The translations under genes were made by a program, and so were the position numbers. The notes below the pieces were generated by a model that did no database searches, was not told the DNA's origin, and worked only from the letters and a program-made list of their open reading frames with translations. Source: Nemophila menziesii (Eukaryota > Streptophyta > Magnoliopsida > Boraginales > Hydrophyllaceae). Taken from it: 64,000 nt of DNA. The stretch lies in contig JARWIR010000003.1 in assembly GCA_029959085.1 (NCBI GenBank), forward strand, positions 30,147,505-30,211,504, written 5' to 3'. Positions 50,879 through 61,011 of the stretch are shown piece by piece (positions within the stretch are counted from its first letter, which is position 1; the number at the start of each line of letters is the position of its first letter).

Positions 50879-51143
50879 TGCCTTACTTTTGTTGGATTCA
50901 ACCCCCAAGATACACGACAAAACTATTCGGAAGAAACGGACACACGAAGTCTTTAAGATTTCAACGAACTTGATAATGCTGATTTTTTTCAACCTCTCTC
51001 TAATAATTTTAATGCTTAATGCTTTTAAAAAACTGAATGAATCAAATATTTGAGTTGACCAACTATTTATGGAAAGGGTTGCGACTTTAAGAATTTGGAA
51101 TTGTGTCTTTATATGAAAGATACATTAGTTAGTAAACGGTATA
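50879..51143 (-). repeat. 5' (right) LTR of E, left piece
   Basis: It is homologous to the LTR at 43703-44347, starting TGCCTTACTTTTGTTGG against TGTTCTACGTTTGTTGG. It is split by element A2, and the rest is at 61012-61413. Confidence 0.7.
51139..51143. repeat. Target-site duplication of A2, left copy
   Basis: GTATA here is repeated exactly at 61007-61011. Confidence 0.95.
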
Positions 51144-51700
51144 TGATGTCTCCTCATTTGTGATAGATTTATGTTAAGATGAGACATCATTTTTAGTGTT
51201 TTAGAAGTCAATAATGTCGATTTTCTTGAGTTTTAGTGCACTATCCTATTTTGTGTCTTGATTTGTAGAATTAATATTTTTAGAGCATATTGGGTTTAAT
51301 TGTTTATTTAGTGTGTAGCTTTAAAGATAATTATGGAGATTAATTAGAGTCCAAGTCAAAGACAACAACTTATGGAAGGAGATTTGCATGGTAATTGGAG
51401 ATAAGGAAGGAATTGCTAAAAAGATGGAAAAGGAAAAGCTGCCTAAATCTGGGATTCTGCAAAGATAGGCGTTTTTACCTAATAAAGAGGCCGAATTTGG
51501 TAGATTACTCCTAAAGGGCGTAGGAAATTCTGTTGCGATTCTTTTGGTATCTTGTGGAGCAAAATCGGACCAATAATAAAGAAGTTATGACCAAAACAAC
51601 GCAGCAGTGTTTATCTTTATTTCCATACGAATTTGAGTTGGGCTAGAAGTCCATTACCTTAACTCTTCCTCAAGAAAACGAATTAGGTCTTCTAAACACC

Positions 51701-51708
51701 TATAAATA
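51701..51708 (+). promoter_or_regulatory. LTR TATA box (A2)
   Basis: TATAAATA, with predicted start of transcription near 51733. The first ATG downstream of that point is the doubled ATGATG at 51795-51800. Confidence 0.65.
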
Positions 51709-51794
51709 CACCCTTATATCACTTGTAAATCATCCTTGCCTCATAGTAATTAGTTCTTAAGGTTTTATTCTTCCAGTTTATTGTAGAGAGCAAG

Positions 51795-51834
51795 ATGATG
51801 TCTTTTATTATTTCTTTTAGTTTATTTCCTTCAG
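51795..51834 (+). other. Candidate leader exon of A2 (start codon to splice donor)
   Basis: The first ATG of the predicted transcript opens 13 codons plus one base before CAG|GTATGA, a good match to the plant 5' splice consensus. Unspliced, the frame ends three codons later at TAA, giving a short upstream ORF. Spliced to the acceptor at 52832/52833, the leftover G joins GT of the gag frame to make a glycine codon, so leader and Gag are in frame. A1 has the same arrangement (27535-27574 to 28536). The truncated A1 3' LTR differs in these codons only by a synonymous TTA/TTG change. Confidence 0.5.
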
Positions 51835-52679
51835 GTATGAACTAAAACTCCCATAGCTTGGGTTTTGCATATGTATAATCTATGAATTCTAATTCTTCTA
51901 TCTAAGTTTCTTTGGGAATTATATGTTTTAATCTGATATTAGCTTCTTACTTTATATTTGCTTATGTGTTTTGAATTAATGTCTTTCCTAGAATTGATCA
52001 CTTTAGGATTGTTTTAAGAGTAGTTAGATGGTCTCCTTGTAAGGGTGTTTAACTATTGAACCACCACATAATGTCTAGTGTCGATAGCAGTTCTGACAAA
52101 ACATACTTCTAACTAGATAGTCATTAAGGTTTGTTTTAACCACCGTATCACCAAGGCTTGCAGTATTTGCTTAGGGCCTTAGTGGCGTTTGATAACCCTA
52201 TTTTAAATCACTTCTTGGTTGTGACGTAGCCCCCTTAGTCGCTCTCAAGGTCTAAGGTAGTGGAATTTAGAATCCTGACTAAGTATTACCAAGAGCTAAT
52301 ATTCTCCCTTATGAACTAGATTTATAGATAGAATTAGAAGGATTAGTGCATACTAGCAAAACCTAAGCTATACTTCTCATCTCATATTCTTAATCTTTTA
52401 TTTTATTGTCTTTATTTTCCTAGTTTTAATTTAGTTTTAATTCATAAATTCGAAAATCCAAATATTTTATTTACTGTTTTCTAGTTATTTACTTTTACTC
52501 GTTATCTGTTCCTACGCGTTTAACACACTTAAGTCCCTGAGAACGAACTCTACTTATCATTAAAACTTGCATACGTCCTGTAATACTTGCAGTACTGTGC
52601 CTGTCTAGGGTGAGAGTGCATAGTTTTCCATACTTAAATTGATCTTATTTTTATCACACCCTAGGCGACACCAAGTTTT

Positions 52680-52697
52680 TGGCGCCGCTGCCGGGGA
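52680..52697 (+). promoter_or_regulatory. Primer-binding site of A2 (tRNA-Asp type)
   Basis: TGGCGCCGCTGCCGGGGA, 6 bases after the LTR, identical to A1. It lies inside the proposed leader intron (51835-52832). Confidence 0.85.
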
Positions 52698-52832
52698 CTT
52701 GTGTTTCGTTAGCGTGTGGGTTATCTATTTCGAGTTTTAGTTTTTAATTAGTTTTTACTTTTCAGTTTTTAGTTTAGTTTTAGTTTTTATTTTTCCAGAT
52801 TTACGCTTGTGGTTTGCTTTAGTCTTTTTCAG

Positions 52833-55654
52833 GTTTCACAGTGTTTAATTCTTGGCCTCCCTTACCGGAGCCTGAGAGGAGCTTCAGAGCTTATAACAAA
52901 CGAATTCGTGAGGAAAGAGCCTTGAGAAGAGCTATGGCAGACATACATGATAATGATCCGGAGTTAGTTTACTTTGCTCCAGGAGGACCTCCTGCGTTTG
53001 TTCCACCTGGTGTACAACTGCCAGTAGGAGAAGGTAATGGGCAGAATAATCAACAAAACCGAGTTGAACAAGATCTACCTGGCCTTAACATACCATTCCA
53101 TGTTCAACCCATCGGTTACCGCCCTCCTGAGATTCCGAATATCAAATTTAGACCCGATCCGGGTATGCTTAGTCAATTTCAAAGTTTCGGACTCTATGCT
53201 GGTACTGCGATTCAAGATCCGGTAAAAGCGATTCAGAAGTTCATGCAGATTTGTGATGCCTACATTACTCCTGGCATTACACGCGAGCAACTGTATTGTC
53301 ATATGTTTTCGTTTTTCTTGACCGGAAGAGCTAGCGATTGGCTAGAGAGACAACCACATGGAACCATTCACTCTTGGAGAGAGCTTCAAGCCGCATTCTT
53401 TAACCGATTTTATCCGAAGAGCATGAGACTTAAAGATCAAACCGAGCTTGCAAGATTTTCTCAAGAAGATGGAGAAACAGTGGGAGAAGCATGGACAAGG
53501 TTTCAACAAAAATTAGCTAGATGTCCGCTCCATGGTTATACACCTGCTCTACAACTTGCTATATTCTATGAAGGTCTTGATGACAAGGGTAGAGACAAGG
53601 TGGATAACATTGGAAAGGGTAATTTTGTGTCCATGCATCACAATGAAGCTTCCGAGGTGTTAGAAAATATTATGGAACAAGAAAGAAGTTGGCCTTCAAC
53701 GCGAGCTTCTGCAGCAAAGACCCGAGGAACGCTTCGTTTAGATGCAGAAACTGCGAACTCAGCTCAAATATCCTCGTTAGAAAATCAAATCAAGGAGCTG
53801 AGAATCGCGATGGATAAGAATTTAGCTGCTACAAAGGTAATTCAAGAGGCACAAGGTTGTCAACAATGTGGAGTTAACGATCATTCATGGGAAGAGTGCG
53901 AAACAAATCCGCAATCTGTTTACTTCATATCCAACCGATGGGGCAACCGCAACCATCCGGGTATGCAGTATTCAAATCCACAAGGGGCCGCTAATCCTGG
54001 TCAATATCAATCGCGACCCCAGAACAACTCTTACCAACAGAGAGGTCAGTACCAAAACCAATATCAGAATCGACCTACTCCTCCACAACAACCTGCTCAA
54101 GACGCCTATACCGATACTTTAGATCAAAAAGCTTTACCTCAGTATCCGCAAGAAGGATCTATGGACAATACACAGATAGTACAAGCTCTAGACCGTTTGA
54201 ACACAACTGTAAACGCTCAAGAGGAAAAAGTCCGAGGACACGATGCCATACTTCAGATGCTAAGTACTCAATTAGACCAAATAAACAAGCATCTAAAAGA
54301 ACAAAAGGAAGTAAAGGCAATCGAAGGAGGTGAAAACAATGTTGGGTTCGAAGCTTGCAAGGCTATATGCCTTGAAATCGAAAAAGAAAAGGAGGAAGCA
54401 CCACATGCTGCCATTAGTGCCGTGGAAGTTCCCAGTATTGAAGAAGAGCCAACCGAGTCTAACCCCGAGGAATCCGACTGTCTAGAAGTTTATCATCTGG
54501 AAAGCGATGAAGAGAGAGACGAGTTCATAGAGCTACTGAAAAAGGTGCAAGAGGAGATGCGATCGATGGTAGAGTATGCAGCGGAGTTAGCAAGAGAGAA
54601 AGAGGAAGAAGCCTCAAAAGAAGAATCGAAAGAAGATGAAGTGGCACCTGCTGTGCTAGAGGAGAAAGAAGAAGAGAAGGTGGAATCGCCACCTAGTGTT
54701 CAACCAGTGTCATCAACTATTCCTGATACAAATCCTAAAGATGACACTGCTCTCAAGACATTTGTAGAGGCGTACCAACCTGAAAATATCAACGCCCAAA
54801 TGCTTGAGATTACGAAGAAAGGACTTACACCGCAACAAGTTTTTACGCAAGTTATTCCTGAGAAAGAGGCGAGTGTAGAGATCCCAAGAGAGAACCTGAG
54901 GATTTCAAGAAGAAGTGAGAAAGAGCTACCTACTAAGCTTAAAGATCCGGGAAGTTTTAACCTTCCTATTCAATTACATGGTAGGCTCAAGGTGAAAGCA
55001 ATGTACGATGTGGGTTCTGGTGTAAATCTTATGCCTAAGTCCGTGTTCGAGAGACTTGGACTTCAAAAATCAGAGAAAACTCCAGTGAAGTTGCAGTTTG
55101 CTGACAACTCAGTGAAGAGGACATGGGGAACAGTGGAGGACGTCTTAGTCCGAGCAGGTAATATCGCCATCCCTACTGACTTTGTTATTCTTGAGTTTGA
55201 TGCAGATAAGCAGGTTCCGATCATACTTGGACGTCCCTTCATGGCCACAAGTCAAAGTGTGATCAACTTCCAAGATGGGACCATCACCCTTCATGCAAAG
55301 AATGTATCCGAGACCTTCTATGTCTTGGGTAAGAAACCGAGGAAGTTGGATCCCACCGTACCTATCATCCACAGCCTTTCACATCACAAAGTCCCTCCTG
55401 AGGAAATCCACTTAAAACCTGTGGATACTGAGCCAAACATTGAGTTTGGGGTTGGCCATGAAGTCCTATGGAAAGCCCACAAACGCGAGAACAGGCCACG
55501 AAGTTTCAAAGACTCGTGGATGGGACCATTCATTGTCACGAAGGTTGTTTCAGCCAAGGTGATAGAAATTCGCCCCAAAACAGGGGTCAAGCGCAGATTA
55601 GTTGACGTTCATAGCCTTACTCGTTGTTGGGGAGGCTATATTCGCAAATCTTGA
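52833..55654 (+). CDS. A2 Gag-protease fused to an integrase C-terminal tail
   Basis: An uninterrupted frame of about 940 codons; residues are counted from the GTG at 52841. A conserved N-terminus (1-31) comes before the first ATG (52934). The Gag core is at about 100-285 (FRPDPGMLSQF, HMFSFFLTGRA, FFNRFYPKSMR, RCPLHGYTP). A CX2CX4HX4C zinc knuckle is at 340-353. Then come a Q/N-rich segment and an acidic E/K-rich linker (about 500-660). An aspartic protease lies around D723 (YDVGSGVNLMP, later IILGRPFMATSQ); the residue after the DVGS core is G, where A1 has S. From about 870 a GPF-type integrase C-terminus (WMGPFIVTKV) runs to the stop. Gag packages RNA into particles and the protease processes it. 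RT, RNase H and the integrase core have been lost cleanly in frame. The start is probably supplied by splicing from the LTR leader. Otherwise it is the ATG at 52934. Confidence 0.88.
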
Positions 55655-55888
55655 CAAAGGTAACACGTCTAACTTTGAAAGACGTTAAACAAAAGTGCTG
55701 TTCGGGAGACAACCCGAAGTTTTTTTTATGTTTTCATGTCTTTTACATTCTTAGTTAAGTTTATTTTAGTTGTTTTTAGTTGATAATGCATATTTGAGAA
55801 AGGTATTAGTGTTTTTGGTGTGTAGGAATCGGAGAAATCAAGTTAGGGAACGCAAGGAAAATTTTTGGAGCGCAAGAATGCACCCCGC
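55655..55888 (+). other. A2 inter-ORF spacer with hairpin
   Basis: Just after the stop, CGGGAGACAACCCG can fold into a small hairpin. A1 keeps it as GGGAGACAACCCG at about 31489. A similar word after pol is familiar from other Athila-like elements. It is followed by T-rich sequence. Confidence 0.5.
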
Positions 55889-56268
55889 GGACTACCCTCA
55901 CGGACTACCCCATGGTCCGCAGGGATGGTCCGCGAGGTCAAAACCCGTACCACGGGTTGCTACCGCGGGTTTGATCCAGAAACACGAAAAAATTCCACGG
56001 ACTACCCCGCGGTGCACCGCGCCATGGTCCGCGCCCCAAAAACCCGTACCACGGGGTGAGTACCACGGGTATTTTGACGGAGTAGCAACAGCAAGCCGCG
56101 GTGTACCCTCCGGTACACCGGACCCTAGTCCGCGAGCCAAAACCCGTACCACGGGGTCCTACCACGGGTTTAGGTCAGTGAGCAAAAAATTTCGAGCATC
56201 AGATGTCACGGACTACCCTGCGGTGCACCCCATGGTCCGCAGGGGTAGTCCGCAGCGCCGCCAGAGGA
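55889..56268 (+). repeat. GC-rich tandem hairpin array of A2 (~100-bp units)
   Basis: About 3.5 units start near 55902, 55999, 56101 and 56210 (spacing 97, 102, 109). Each holds GGACTACCC-like words, CCATGGTCCGC palindromes, then AACCCGTACCACGGGGT. The GC content is far above the rest of the element. A smaller version lies at the same place in A1. Many perfect palindromes predict stable RNA stem-loops. Confidence 0.8.
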
Positions 56269-56704
56269 GAGAGAAAGTTACGGGATTAAGTTATAAAGGA
56301 GGTATTGAGCCTATTATTCCGAATTTATTAAACCTTAACCCTCTCTTTCTTCTCCACAACTCTCCTAACTCCATTGAAGCTCATCAAAACCTTCACCAAT
56401 CACCAAAACACTACCCAATCATCAAGGAAAACACATCAAACCTTCTTTCCACATCATTACAAGAGAAAATCAAGCTACCAATCATCACCAAATTCACTCA
56501 AATTGGAGAATCAAAGAGCCAAATTTCACAAATTCATCACACAATGTCTAAAAAATCCTAGCCTACCCATTACAAATCATCCTCACTCACATAGAGATTC
56601 ATCACCAATTCAACCATCCTAGGACAAATCAAGCTTGTTCATCCATTAATTCAAGAGTTAAATTTCAAGGGTTGCTAAAGCTTTGAGTTGGGGGTTAATT
56701 GAAG

Positions 56705-57898
56705 ATGACTAATAGAACATCAATCTTATCTAGCAAGAGGGAGGTGAAGAGTAACAAGGGAGTGGATTTAAACAAGAAGAAATCAATTGACAAAGGAGAT
56801 AGTTCTAAATCAAAGGGTAAAGATAAATTGAAGAGTGGGAAACCTTCGTATGATAGTAATGGTAAAAAGCTTTATTTTTATGCAAAGGAAAGAACACAAC
56901 CTCAACAAAATCCTATACCTATAGAGAAAGTGGATACTTCAAATGCCTTGAAGATTTCTGCAGAGAAACAATTAAAAGAACTACCTTTTGCCTATGAGAA
57001 AGTATTCAAGGAGGAAATTAGAGATGGAGAATACAAGAGATTCATTGAGCTTGGTGAGAAGTTGGGTTGGTCTACGTTCATGGTAAGCCATTCTGAACTA
57101 TGTCCTGAATTAGTTTTGGAGTTCTATCTAGGCCTCTTTAGCCGAGATAGTGATTGTGTTCCGATTAGAGGAAAGTTAGTTCCTTTCACAGTTGAGGAGA
57201 TTAGGAACCACTTCAAGTTTAAGAAACTGAAAGGTTTTTGCAAATTTGAGGAAGCAGTTGCTAAACGAAAAATCTTTGATAAGGAATTACTTTTTGAGCA
57301 TGTTTTAGACAAGGAGAAAGTGCAATTACATAAGGGAGAATTGAAGGCACCTTGGCCTTACAAATATCTTCAAGCAGATGCTAGAATTTGGCACAATTTC
57401 CTTATCCCTAATGTCTTTGGAAACACACGAACTTTGGAGGTGACCATGAAGAACGCGCTACTGTTGGATTGTATTTTGAGAGGAGAAGAAGTTGATGTGG
57501 CACAGTTGATCTATGAGGAGGTGATACGATTCTCGGTCTCTCCTAAATCGGTTTATAATGTTAAATTTCCAACTATGATCACGTGTCTTGTGCGAAAAGC
57601 GAATGTCGTATTGGGTGAAGAAGAGAAACTCGAGTTTAAGACGAGTTATATTGATAATGCTTGGATCAAAGAAAGCCTTCGAAGAGCGGGTTCTACTCAA
57701 GTCTCGAAGGAAGAAAAGGAGCAATCTTGGCAAGAGAAGATGGAGGAGCGTTTAACGAAATTTGAAGCAGCTCAAACTTCTTTAGTCAATGATGTGGCAC
57801 AAATCAATGCTAATCAAGTGCACATCATGAAACTCCTTGAGCAATTAACGAAAGGTCCAGCAATTCCAATCTTGGATATCAATGATGCGAGGCAATAG
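56705..57898 (+). CDS. A2 second ORF: coiled-coil plant retroelement protein of unknown role
   Basis: An intact frame of 397 residues from ATG 56705 (the codon before it in frame at 56699 is TTG, not a start). The N-terminus (1-50) is lysine/serine-rich. A middle domain (about 90-310) includes ELPFAYEKVF, LGWSTFM, LVPFTVEEIRNHF and WHNFLIPN around W229, followed by ALLLDCILRGEEVDVAQLIYEE. That last stretch recalls the plant transposon-protein domain found in Athila-like elements after pol. The C-terminus (about 338-385) is a predicted coiled coil (QSWQEKMEERLTKFEAAQTS onwards). The position is that of the so-called envelope-like ORF, but no signal peptide or membrane segment is visible, so an envelope role is not supported. 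It might bind Gag, RNA or itself. The A1 copy is frameshifted. Confidence 0.8.
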   Translation: MTNRTSILSSKREVKSNKGVDLNKKKSIDKGDSSKSKGKDKLKSGKPSYDSNGKKLYFYAKERTQPQQNPIPIEKVDTSNALKISAEKQLKELPFAYEKVFKEEIRDGEYKRFIELGEKLGWSTFMVSHSELCPELVLEFYLGLFSRDSDCVPIRGKLVPFTVEEIRNHFKFKKLKGFCKFEEAVAKRKIFDKELLFEHVLDKEKVQLHKGELKAPWPYKYLQADARIWHNFLIPNVFGNTRTLEVTMKNALLLDCILRGEEVDVAQLIYEEVIRFSVSPKSVYNVKFPTMITCLVRKANVVLGEEEKLEFKTSYIDNAWIKESLRRAGSTQVSKEEKEQSWQEKMEERLTKFEAAQTSLVNDVAQINANQVHIMKLLEQLTKGPAIPILDINDARQ

Positions 57899-59476
57899 CC
57901 TCGAGAGTATGTTCTCTTTCTTCCTTACCATTTCTGTAAATATGTCTATCTGCTAATTTTAATTTCTGTTTTCGAGTCTTTTTCGAGTCGTGGGGACACG
58001 GCTCATTTTTGAGTTGGGGGTGTGGGGATTCGTTGTCTCTCATCTCCATTTTTCTGTTTTTGGGTGAAATTAAAATTTTTGATGCATGGAAATTAGATGT
58101 AGAGTGTGTTCAATAGCTTGAAAGCATGAGCTCAGCAGATTAATGATAGTAAGTGATATGTTTATGAGCTATGTATTTGTATGCTTTGAGTATTTGCAGG
58201 AAAACACACGTTGATAGTAAAGAAAAGATTAGTGAGCAATGCGATAGAAAGTATGTTCGATCTCAGGGAACCTTGAAAGTGTGTAGGCCGTGAGATCCAA
58301 GCTAGTTGAAAAACCATTTGATGAAAGTGCTAAAGGTAAGAAATTTTCTGAATTACATAGTGTAGAAAGTGATCAAGGCGGTTATAAGCCTTTGAAGCCT
58401 TTTTATACCTTCTCACCTTGTGATTTTTGAGTTTAAAAGTTATATCCTTCTTAGCCCCTTCTAGCCTTTCTAAAGCCTTTTTATTGAAACACATTATAAG
58501 CCATATCCTTTAGATTTTTAGGATTTTTTCCATATGACCCGCACTCGAATCGCGATGCTTAGACAGTTGTTTTAGAGCTTGAGTTTGGGGTGGTGGGTCC
58601 ACCATTATGGGAGTTATTATGTTGGGATTTTTGAGCTTATTAATTGTGCTTTGTGCTTTATATTGAGGATGATTCACAGAATTGTATTGTAACCCTTTGC
58701 CGGGGTAATAGTGAATGAAAAAGAAGCTTCGAGCTAATTTTGCCAACAAGGGCATTAAAAGAAAAAATATATATATGAGAAAATTAGCGTGATATCTCAA
58801 CATTAAAAGAGAGTCATAGCTATAAAAGATAATTGATTTGAAAAGAAAAGAAAATATATATATTCGGACCGGCAAAGTGGATTTTTATGTGAACATCTTA
58901 AGCTTTAATTAGGTTATTGGGGATGCTAAATTGTGCATCAAGGAATTCATTGGGTTGAGTGAGAACGTTTTATGAGAGTAACTCAAGCTCTAGGGCGATT
59001 CGTTGATGGCTAGTGAGGAGAGAGCCAAAAGCTCACTCCAAATTATCCAAATATATGATCATACCGTCCCTAAGCCTACATTACAACCTTAAAGACCTTG
59101 TGATTCTTTGTTATGTAATTGAGAAGTGATTGAGCCATTAGAGATTAGTTAAGTGGATCATTGGAAACTAGCGAGGTTTGATGAACAATCTATAGCTCTC
59201 TTGGGGAACTGAGTAAAGTCCCAATCCTTCTTACATTGCGAAACTAATCTGATCTTGGAATCAAGCCGTGTTGACTGTGGATATGAGAAGTGTACAGGTA
59301 TGTAGTTTATGAATATTATTGCATGAAATTTTCTGAGTTATGTGCTTTAGGTTTATTCTATATATTCTGCTATGCTTTTCCCTTGTGTTGAGAATTTTAT
59401 AAGTGTGTATTTCTAGACTTCCCTATGTTTTTATCTTTTATTGTATCGGAACGATACAACTTTGAGTTGGGGGTCT
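57899..59476 (+). mobile_element. A2 3' tail and polypurine tracts
   Basis: Non-coding. It contains an internal polypurine-like TTTGAGTTGGGGGT (58008-58021) followed by an LTR-start-like TTGTCTCTCATCTCC, then the conserved tail (GTTTGGGGTGGTGGG, TAACCCTTTGCCGGGG, ATACCGTCCCTAAGCC). The terminal polypurine tract TTTGAGTTGGGGGTCT abuts the 3' LTR at 59477. Confidence 0.75.
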
Positions 59477-61006
59477 TGATGTCTCCTCATTTGTGATAGA
59501 TTTATGTTAAGATGAGACATCATTTTTAGTGTTTTAGAAGTCAATAATGTCGATTTTCTTGAGTTTTAGTGCACTTTCCTATTTTGTGTCTTGATTTGTA
59601 GAATTAATATTTTTAGAGCATATTGGGTTTAATTGTTTATTTAGTGTGTAGCTTTAAAGATAATTATGGAGATTAATTAGAGTCCAAGTCAAAGACAACA
59701 ACTTATGGAAGGAGATTTGCATGGTAATTGGAGATAAGGAAGGAATTGCTAAAAAGATGGAAAAGGAAAAGCTGCCTAAATCTGGGATTCTGCAAAGATA
59801 GGCGTTTTTACCTAATAAAGAGGCCGAATTTGGTAGATTACTCCTAAAGGGCGTAGGAAATTCTGTTGCGATTCTTTTGGTATCTTGTGGAGCAAAATCG
59901 GACCAATAATAAAGAAGTTATGACCAAAACAACGCAGCAGTGTTTATCTTTATTTCCATACGAATTTGAGTTGGGCTAGAAGTCCATTACCTTAACTCTT
60001 CCTCAAGAAAACGAATTAGGTCTTCTAAACACCTATAAATACACCCTTATATCACTTGTAAATCATCCTTGCCTCATAGTAATTAGTTCTTAAGGTTCTA
60101 TTCTTCCAGTTTATTGTAGAGAGCAAGATGATGTCTTTTATTATTTCTTTTAGTTTATTTCCTTCAGGTATGAACTAAAACTCCCATAGCTTGGGTTTTG
60201 CATATGTATAATCTATGAATTCTAATTCTTCTATCTAAGTTTCTTTGGGAATTATATGTTTTAATCTGATATTAGCTTCTTACTTTATATTTGCTTATGT
60301 GTTTTGAATTAATGTCTTTCCTAGAATTGATCACTTTAGGATTGTTTTAAGAGTAGTTAGATGGTCTCCTTGTAAGGGTGTTTAACTATTGAACCACCAC
60401 ATAATGTCTAGTGTCGATAGCAGTTCTGACAAAACATACTTCTAACTAGATAGTCATTAAGGTTTGTTTTAACCACCGTATCACCAAGACTTGCAGTATT
60501 TGCTTAGGGCCTTAGTGGCGTTTGATAACCCTATTTTAAATCACTTCTTGGTTGTGACGTAGCCCCCTTAGTCGCTCTCAAGGTCTAAGGTAGTGGAATT
60601 TAGAATCCTGACTAAGTATTACCAAGAGCTAATATTCTCCCTTATGAACTAGATTTATAGATAGAATTAGAAGGATTAGTGCATACTAGCAAAACCTAAG
60701 CTATACTTCTCATCTCATATTCTTAATCTTTTATTTTATTGTCTTTATTTTCCTAGTTTTAATTTAGTTTTAATTCATAAATTCGAAAATCCAAATATTT
60801 TATTTACTGTTTTCTAGTTATTTACTTTTACTCGTTATCTGTTCCTACGCGTTTAACACACTTAAGTCCCTGAGAACGAACTCTACTTATCATTAAAACT
60901 TGCATACGTCCTGTAATACTTGCAGTACTGTGCCTGTCTAGGGTGAGAGTGCATAGTTTTCCATACTTAAATTGATCTTATTTTTATCACACCCTAGGCG
61001 ACACCA
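59477..61006 (+). repeat. 3' LTR of A2
   Basis: 1530 bp, essentially identical to 51144-52673 (3 differences seen). TATA box at 60034-60041. Confidence 0.95.
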
Positions 61007-61011
61007 GTATA
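61007..61011. repeat. Target-site duplication of A2, right copy
   Basis: GTATA, identical to 51139-51143. Confidence 0.95.

Larger units (their letters stand above)
51144..52673 (+). repeat. 5' LTR of A2
   Basis: 1530 bp, TGATGTCTCC ... GGCGACACCA. An inner inverted copy GAGACATCA (51181-51189) faces the first nine bases. It contains the TATA box at 51701, the leader ATG at 51795 and the candidate splice donor at 51834/51835. Confidence 0.95.
51144..61006 (+). mobile_element. Young non-autonomous Athila-like element A2 (9863 bp), intact ORFs
   Basis: It has perfect 5-bp duplications (GTATA) and two 1530-bp LTRs that by eye differ at only 3 positions (near 51233, 51768 and 52148 against their partners). 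Between them: primer site, Gag-protease-integrase-tail ORF of 937 codons, GC-rich tandem array, second ORF of 397 codons, tail and polypurine tract. It has no RT, RNase H or integrase core, so it must have been copied and inserted by enzymes from a relative. It sits inside the right LTR of copia element E. Confidence 0.95.

Noticed and set aside
55889..56268. CRISPR-like array
   Set aside because: The ~100-bp spacing, internal palindromes, plant context and position inside a retroelement rule this out.
55770..56561. A 263-codon open frame across the GC-rich array of A2
   Set aside because: It opens with a non-ATG codon, consists largely of the translated tandem repeat, has rivals in other frames and is not conserved in A1, so it is more likely a by-product of GC-rich sequence lacking stops.
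56705..57898. Envelope glycoprotein
   Set aside because: No signal peptide, membrane helix or cleavage-site pattern is visible. Only the position after pol resembles envelope-like ORFs.
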